Shown here piece by piece: positions 60,441 to 64,000 of a stretch of DNA of 64,000 nucleotides. Both the position numbers and the translations under genes were made by a program. The notes beneath the pieces are model-generated. The model made no database searches, was not told the DNA's origin, and saw only the letters and a list, made by a program, of their open reading frames with translations. Source of the DNA: Erythrobacter sp. Alg231-14 (GTDB taxonomy: Bacteria; Pseudomonadota; Alphaproteobacteria; Sphingomonadales; Sphingomonadaceae). The stretch is taken from NCBI RefSeq assembly GCF_900149685.1, contig NZ_LT702999.1:1922001-1986000 (forward strand), in the 5' to 3' direction. How positions within the stretch are numbered: position 1 is the stretch's first letter; each line of letters starts with the position of its first letter.

Positions 60441-60971
60441 GTGACACTTGCCAACAGCGCGACCATGGCCATCGGCGAAATGCGTGAATTCGCAGGGTTC
60501 GAACCAAGCGAGCAGCGCTATATCAAGCGCAGCCTCGATATTGGGCTTGGCCGGTGTGACGCATTCCAATTGTGGGGCGACAGCGAGGCGGAAAGCCGCG
60601 CGATCCGTCGGCAATATGTCGTCTATCAAGACTTGAAAGCGCTTCGCACGCTAGTCCCGCATCACGATGAACCGGTCGAGTTGGAGCGGTTTATTGGCAA
60701 ACTCATCGGTTTGGCGGTGCATGATCTGGAACCGGAACGGATTGTGAGCTTCTCGGCGTTCCGTTTTCTTTACGAACGGCTTTTGGGCGCAGATGCGCGC
60801 CCTTACCTGCCTGCGGCGTTCTGCGCCGCGGCGGCTTTGCCCGCTATTCGGCCTGAACATCGCAAAACACTGCTGCAAAGCTTGAGCGAAGCCGCTGCGA
60901 CCGCACCAGGTTGGTCAGGCCGTGAGCCCAGCTTCTACCCAGAGTTTATCGAGGATGTTGAAGCAGCTTGA
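60441..60971 (+). CDS. Conserved-looking protein of unknown function (176 residues)
   Basis: From a GTG at 60441 with AGGAGA seven bases before it. The protein is helical and polar without membrane or signal segments. Notable stretches are MREFAGFEPSEQRYIKRSLDIGLGRCDAFQLW and FSAFRFLYERLLGADARPYLPAAF. I cannot assign a family. A hairpin GATGATGGTCGCA/TGCGATCATCATT follows the stop. It is convergent with the acyl-CoA synthetase gene. Confidence 0.65.
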   Translation: MTLANSATMAIGEMREFAGFEPSEQRYIKRSLDIGLGRCDAFQLWGDSEAESRAIRRQYVVYQDLKALRTLVPHHDEPVELERFIGKLIGLAVHDLEPERIVSFSAFRFLYERLLGADARPYLPAAFCAAAALPAIRPEHRKTLLQSLSEAAATAPGWSGREPSFYPEFIEDVEAA

Positions 60972-61049
60972 AGATGATGGTCGCACCCTTTGCGATCATC
61001 ATTGAAACTAGCTCCTAAACCCTCTCGCAACTGAGGCGCTTAGTAAGAG

Positions 61050-62879
61050 CTAGCCACGATACAGGCCGTTGATCTTGTCCTGATAACGATCGCGGATTTT
61101 GTGACGGCGGATCTTCATGCTCGGCGTCATTTCCTCGTTCTCGATCGAAAACGCTTCATCGGCAAACGCAAATTGACGGACTTTCTCAACGACTGACAAG
61201 TCCTTGTTCGTCCGATCAAGCGCCGCGCGCACTGCGTTTTTGAATGCAGGCAGATCTTGCAACGCCTTTAGGTCAAACTTCTCGTCATTCGCACGCGCCC
61301 ATTCCAGCGCCCATTCCGCGTCCGGCACAATCAAACCGACAACATAGGGCCGCTTGTCGCCGCTCACCATCGCTTGCGCGATTTCGGGCTGCAGGGTCAA
61401 CATGCCTTCGATCTTTTGCGGGGCAACATTGTCGCCCTTGTCATTGACGATCATGTCTTTCTTGCGGTCGGTGATCACGATCCGGCCATTGGCGTCCAAA
61501 TGGCCAATATCTCCGGTGTGAAGCCAGCCATCGACAATCGTGCGCGCCGTTTCGGCGTCGTTTTGCCAATATCCGTGCATGACGAGCTCACCCCGGCACA
61601 GGATTTCGCCGTCTTCAGCAATCTTGACCTCAACACCGCGCATGGGCGGGCCGACTGTGTCCATCTTCAATCCGGCGGCGGGGCGGTTGCAGCTCATGAT
61701 TGGGCCACTTTCGGTCTGACCGTAGCCCTGCAGCATGGTCAGGCCCATTGCGTCGAAGAAATTGCCGACCTCTGGATTTAACGGCGCGCCGCCCGACACC
61801 ATCGCTTTGATCCGACCGCCAAATTTGGTGCGGATTTTGGGTCGCAGAGTTTTCTCGACCAGAAAATCCAACGGCCGATCCCGTTTGCGTTTCTTGCCTT
61901 CACTGGAATTTTCACTGATTTTCAGTGCTTTATCCATCATGAAATTGGCAACAGCGCCCTGTTTCTCGATCTGTTTGATGATCCGCGTGCGCAAAACTTC
62001 GAACAGGCGCGGGACAACGACCATGATCGTTGGTTGGACCTCTTCGATGTTTGAGGCGAGCTTTTCCAAACCTTCGGAATAGAAAATTTCGCCGTACAAG
62101 GCGATTGGCAGATATTGCCCGGCCGTGTGTTCGTAGGCGTGGCTTAGTGGGAGGAACGATAAGAACCGTTCATCATCCACCCCGAAATCGTCGATGACGA
62201 TGTCGGCAGCGCCCGCAATGTTGCACAGGATCGCGCCGTGATGCTGTTTTACGCCGCGCGGTGCACCGCCTGTCCCGCTGGTGTAGATCAAACACGCAGT
62301 GTCGCCGCGCCCAATCCCCGAAAGCCGCGTTTCGACCGCGGCACGGGCCGCCGCCGCATCGCCAGCGACCAAAGCGTCCCAATTGTGATATTCGAAACTG
62401 CCCGATTGTTTGCGATGCAGATCCTCGATGCCGATGACGTGTTCAACAATGCCGGTACGTCCGATCGCACCAACCAACGGCGCAAGCAGCTTTTCATTGG
62501 AGACAAAGACCGCGCGTGCGCCCGAATTGTCTAGGATATGGGCGTGATCGCGTTCGGTGTTGGTGATGTATGTCGGTACGGAAATGCATCCGGCCGCCAT
62601 GATTGCCAAATCGGCCATGCACCATTCCGGCCGGTTCTCAGACACAAGAGCCACCCGATCGCCGTCATTAAGACCCATGCCGCGCAAACTTTCCGCCAGC
62701 AAGCAGACCTGATCAGCGACTTCGCGCCAACTTTGTGTCGTCCATTGGCCGTCTTCCTTGCGGCCCAAAAACGGGGCGTCGCCTTTCTGATCGGCGCGTT
62801 TCAGGAAGAGTTCGACAAGATTGGTTGCCCGGTCGATATCCTGAAGAATGGGATCATCGTTCGGATCGACCACGGGCAT
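61050..62879 (-). CDS. AMP-forming long-chain acyl-CoA synthetase
   Basis: About 609 residues from ATG at 62879 (MPVVDPNDDPILQDIDRATN). The AMP-binding signature reads YTSGTGGAPRGVKQHH, with Gly and Arg where TT and K are usual (TSGTTGxPKG). Other motifs are GYGQTESGPIM, DGWLHTGDIGHLDANGRI and the end ITDRKKDMIVNDKGDNVAP. The C-terminal helical region matches the FadD15/FAA-like group. It activates fatty acids to acyl-CoA at the membrane. The frame is open to 62954 but the leader is not conserved. Confidence 0.9.
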   Translation of the reverse strand: MPVVDPNDDPILQDIDRATNLVELFLKRADQKGDAPFLGRKEDGQWTTQSWREVADQVCLLAESLRGMGLNDGDRVALVSENRPEWCMADLAIMAAGCISVPTYITNTERDHAHILDNSGARAVFVSNEKLLAPLVGAIGRTGIVEHVIGIEDLHRKQSGSFEYHNWDALVAGDAAAARAAVETRLSGIGRGDTACLIYTSGTGGAPRGVKQHHGAILCNIAGAADIVIDDFGVDDERFLSFLPLSHAYEHTAGQYLPIALYGEIFYSEGLEKLASNIEEVQPTIMVVVPRLFEVLRTRIIKQIEKQGAVANFMMDKALKISENSSEGKKRKRDRPLDFLVEKTLRPKIRTKFGGRIKAMVSGGAPLNPEVGNFFDAMGLTMLQGYGQTESGPIMSCNRPAAGLKMDTVGPPMRGVEVKIAEDGEILCRGELVMHGYWQNDAETARTIVDGWLHTGDIGHLDANGRIVITDRKKDMIVNDKGDNVAPQKIEGMLTLQPEIAQAMVSGDKRPYVVGLIVPDAEWALEWARANDEKFDLKALQDLPAFKNAVRAALDRTNKDLSVVEKVRQFAFADEAFSIENEEMTPSMKIRRHKIRDRYQDKINGLYRG

Positions 62880-63064
62880 GGAATGGGGGGCGTGCACGGA
62901 AAAAAGGCTCCTCTTCCCGCTCAAGTGAGGTTGGAAACAACCCAGCCTGAGCATCGTCTCTGTTTTTATTGCCTATCGAATTAAGAGCAGAAAGCCGTAG
63001 CGGCAAGCGTTGGTGTTACCACGACATCGACCCAAACGCACAATCCATTCATGAAAACAATAGG

Positions 63065-64000
63065 TTATTCGTACCCTAGCAAATCCGCAACCCGAGGATC
63101 GCCCGCTGCTTCCCAGCCATTTTCGGTTCTGCGCACGGCATTTGCCTTGCCCCGCGGCGACAGCAAACGGATTTGACCATGACCCAAAGCTTCCAATTCA
63201 TCGACCATACCGGCGATGACGCTGCCGTCTTCGGTGATGACGGTGGTGCCAAAAGCCATGATAAGGGGAAGACCAAGCGCGTCCTCTGCACTCATTCCAA
63301 AATCCAGCACGCCGATGATGGACCGCGCCACTTGAACCGGGATCGTTGGCCCGCCCGCCGCTCCGATGATGAGGACAACTTCACCCTCTGCATCAAACAC
63401 GATTGTTGGGGCCATGGAAGAACGCGGGCGTTTGCCCCCTTCGACACGATTGGCGACTGGCACGCCGTTCACTTCGGGCGATGCGCTAAAATCGGTCAAT
63501 TCGTTGTTGAGGTAAAAGCCGCCAAAATGCAGGCCGGACCCAAACGCCCCTTCGACCGTGGATGTGTAGCTAACGGCATTGCCATCGCCATCGACGATGG
63601 AGAAATGCGTCGTCCCATTTTCGGGTGGTTCGTCGCCATCGGCGCGCGCCAAGGGCGCCCCCGGCGGCACGCCAGCTTCCACCGATTCCAATGCCGAGGC
63701 AGGGTCGATTAAGGCGCTGCGGCCGGCGATGTAATCGGGATCGACCAATCCGGCGACCGGCACGGCCACAAAGTCCTCATCGCCAATATAAAGCTCTCTA
63801 TCGGCGTAGGCGACGCGTTGTGATTCCAGGAACAAGTGCCAGAATTGCGGGCTTTCGGGGCCCATGGTCGCGACATCAAACCGCTGCAATTGACCTAGCA
63901 TTTGAGCGACTGCGACGCCCCCCGAACTGGGCGGACCCATCCCGCATACGGTGTAGCTGCGATAGGGCGCGCAAACCGCATCGCGTTCTTTCGCGGCGTA
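63065..64000 (-). CDS. ggt: Gamma-glutamyltransferase (N-terminal part outside the window)
   Basis: The frame is open to the edge, so the beginning of the protein lies beyond the window. Visible parts include VCGMGPPSSGGVAVAQML near the edge and the catalytic Thr of the small subunit in GTTHFSIVDGDGNAVSYTS; the proenzyme is cut just before that Thr. GRMAPTIVFDAEG-like and VLIIGAAGGPTIPVQVARSI follow, and the C-terminus is ERRW-like WEAAGDPRVADLLGYE. It transfers the gamma-glutamyl group of glutathione, usually in the periplasm. Confidence 0.92.
   Translation of the reverse strand, partial: YAAKERDAVCAPYRSYTVCGMGPPSSGGVAVAQMLGQLQRFDVATMGPESPQFWHLFLESQRVAYADRELYIGDEDFVAVPVAGLVDPDYIAGRSALIDPASALESVEAGVPPGAPLARADGDEPPENGTTHFSIVDGDGNAVSYTSTVEGAFGSGLHFGGFYLNNELTDFSASPEVNGVPVANRVEGGKRPRSSMAPTIVFDAEGEVVLIIGAAGGPTIPVQVARSIIGVLDFGMSAEDALGLPLIMAFGTTVITEDGSVIAGMVDELEALGHGQIRLLSPRGKANAVRRTENGWEAAGDPRVADLLGYE

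Noticed and set aside
1-64000. tRNA, rRNA, insertion sequences, prophage or CRISPR arrays
   Set aside because: Reading for cloverleaf ends, transposase motifs, integrases and regularly spaced repeats found none I could support.

Overview
The window looks like a chromosomal segment of an alphaproteobacterium of the order Sphingomonadales, most like an Erythrobacter/Altererythrobacter-type marine bacterium. The basis is family recognition and gene order only: hemE-hemJ-rho on one side of an origin-like gap and the PPSR regulator-maf-aroE-coaE-dnaQ on the other; mnmE-mnmG-rsmG-parA-parB with parS sites; a DUF2497 (PopZ-type) protein beside tolC; and UrcA, DUF2807, DUF1491, DUF6489 and DUF4402 proteins. 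I see no rRNA, tRNA, CRISPR array, insertion sequence or prophage. Most of the segment is core genome.

Layout. 1-4 kb: partial ligase-associated exonuclease, a small secreted protein on the other strand, an ATP-dependent DNA ligase and a DUF1993 protein. 3.4-7.4 kb (minus): gamma-carbonic anhydrase, GNAT, hemB and an M23 endopeptidase. 7.6-11.9 kb (plus): SUV3-like helicase, S4 protein, ferredoxin fdxA and CarD. 12-20 kb: lipoproteins, Sua5, acyl-CoA dehydrogenase, DUF815 ATPase, PQQ-type sugar dehydrogenase, free methionine sulfoxide reductase and a glycine-zipper protein. 20.1-24.6 kb (minus): a chaperone-usher-like cluster with a DUF4402 subunit. 24.8-34.8 kb (mostly minus): parB, parA, rsmG, mnmG, mnmE, DUF6489, a BLUF photoreceptor, rho, hemJ and hemE. 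34.84-35.18 kb: candidate replication origin. 35.2-41.8 kb (plus): PPSR-maf-aroE-coaE-dnaQ-hpf-ptsN, thioesterase, DUF1491 and a cell wall hydrolase. 41.8-49.3 kb: xth, erpA, CBS protein, ferredoxin/S9 peptidase, popZ, tolC and a PIMT-like protein. 49.5-64 kb: fumC, a LytS/LytTR pair, UrcA protein, metallophosphoesterase, rpsI/rplM, cutA/ctaA, MerC-like protein, a ThiS-ThiG fusion, acyl-CoA synthetase and a partial gamma-glutamyltransferase.

How it fits together. Gene polarity flips at 34.84-35.18 kb: genes to the left run almost all on the minus strand and genes to the right on the plus strand. The gap holds several DnaA-box-like 9-mers and an AT-rich stretch. Four parS-like palindromes lie 5-8 kb away next to parAB, and a PopZ-type polar anchor lies about 12 kb to the other side. 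Origin, centromere, partition proteins and a likely polar tether are therefore collected in one place.

The observations most worth a second look are the origin and parS layout, the BLUF light sensor behind rho, the minimal DUF4402 chaperone-usher locus with a strong terminator between subunit and chaperone, the ThiS-ThiG fusion with a buried Gly-Gly, a probable CTG start in the DUF1491 gene, and the repeat lipoprotein at 12 kb. I did not find a system that I can call entirely new.
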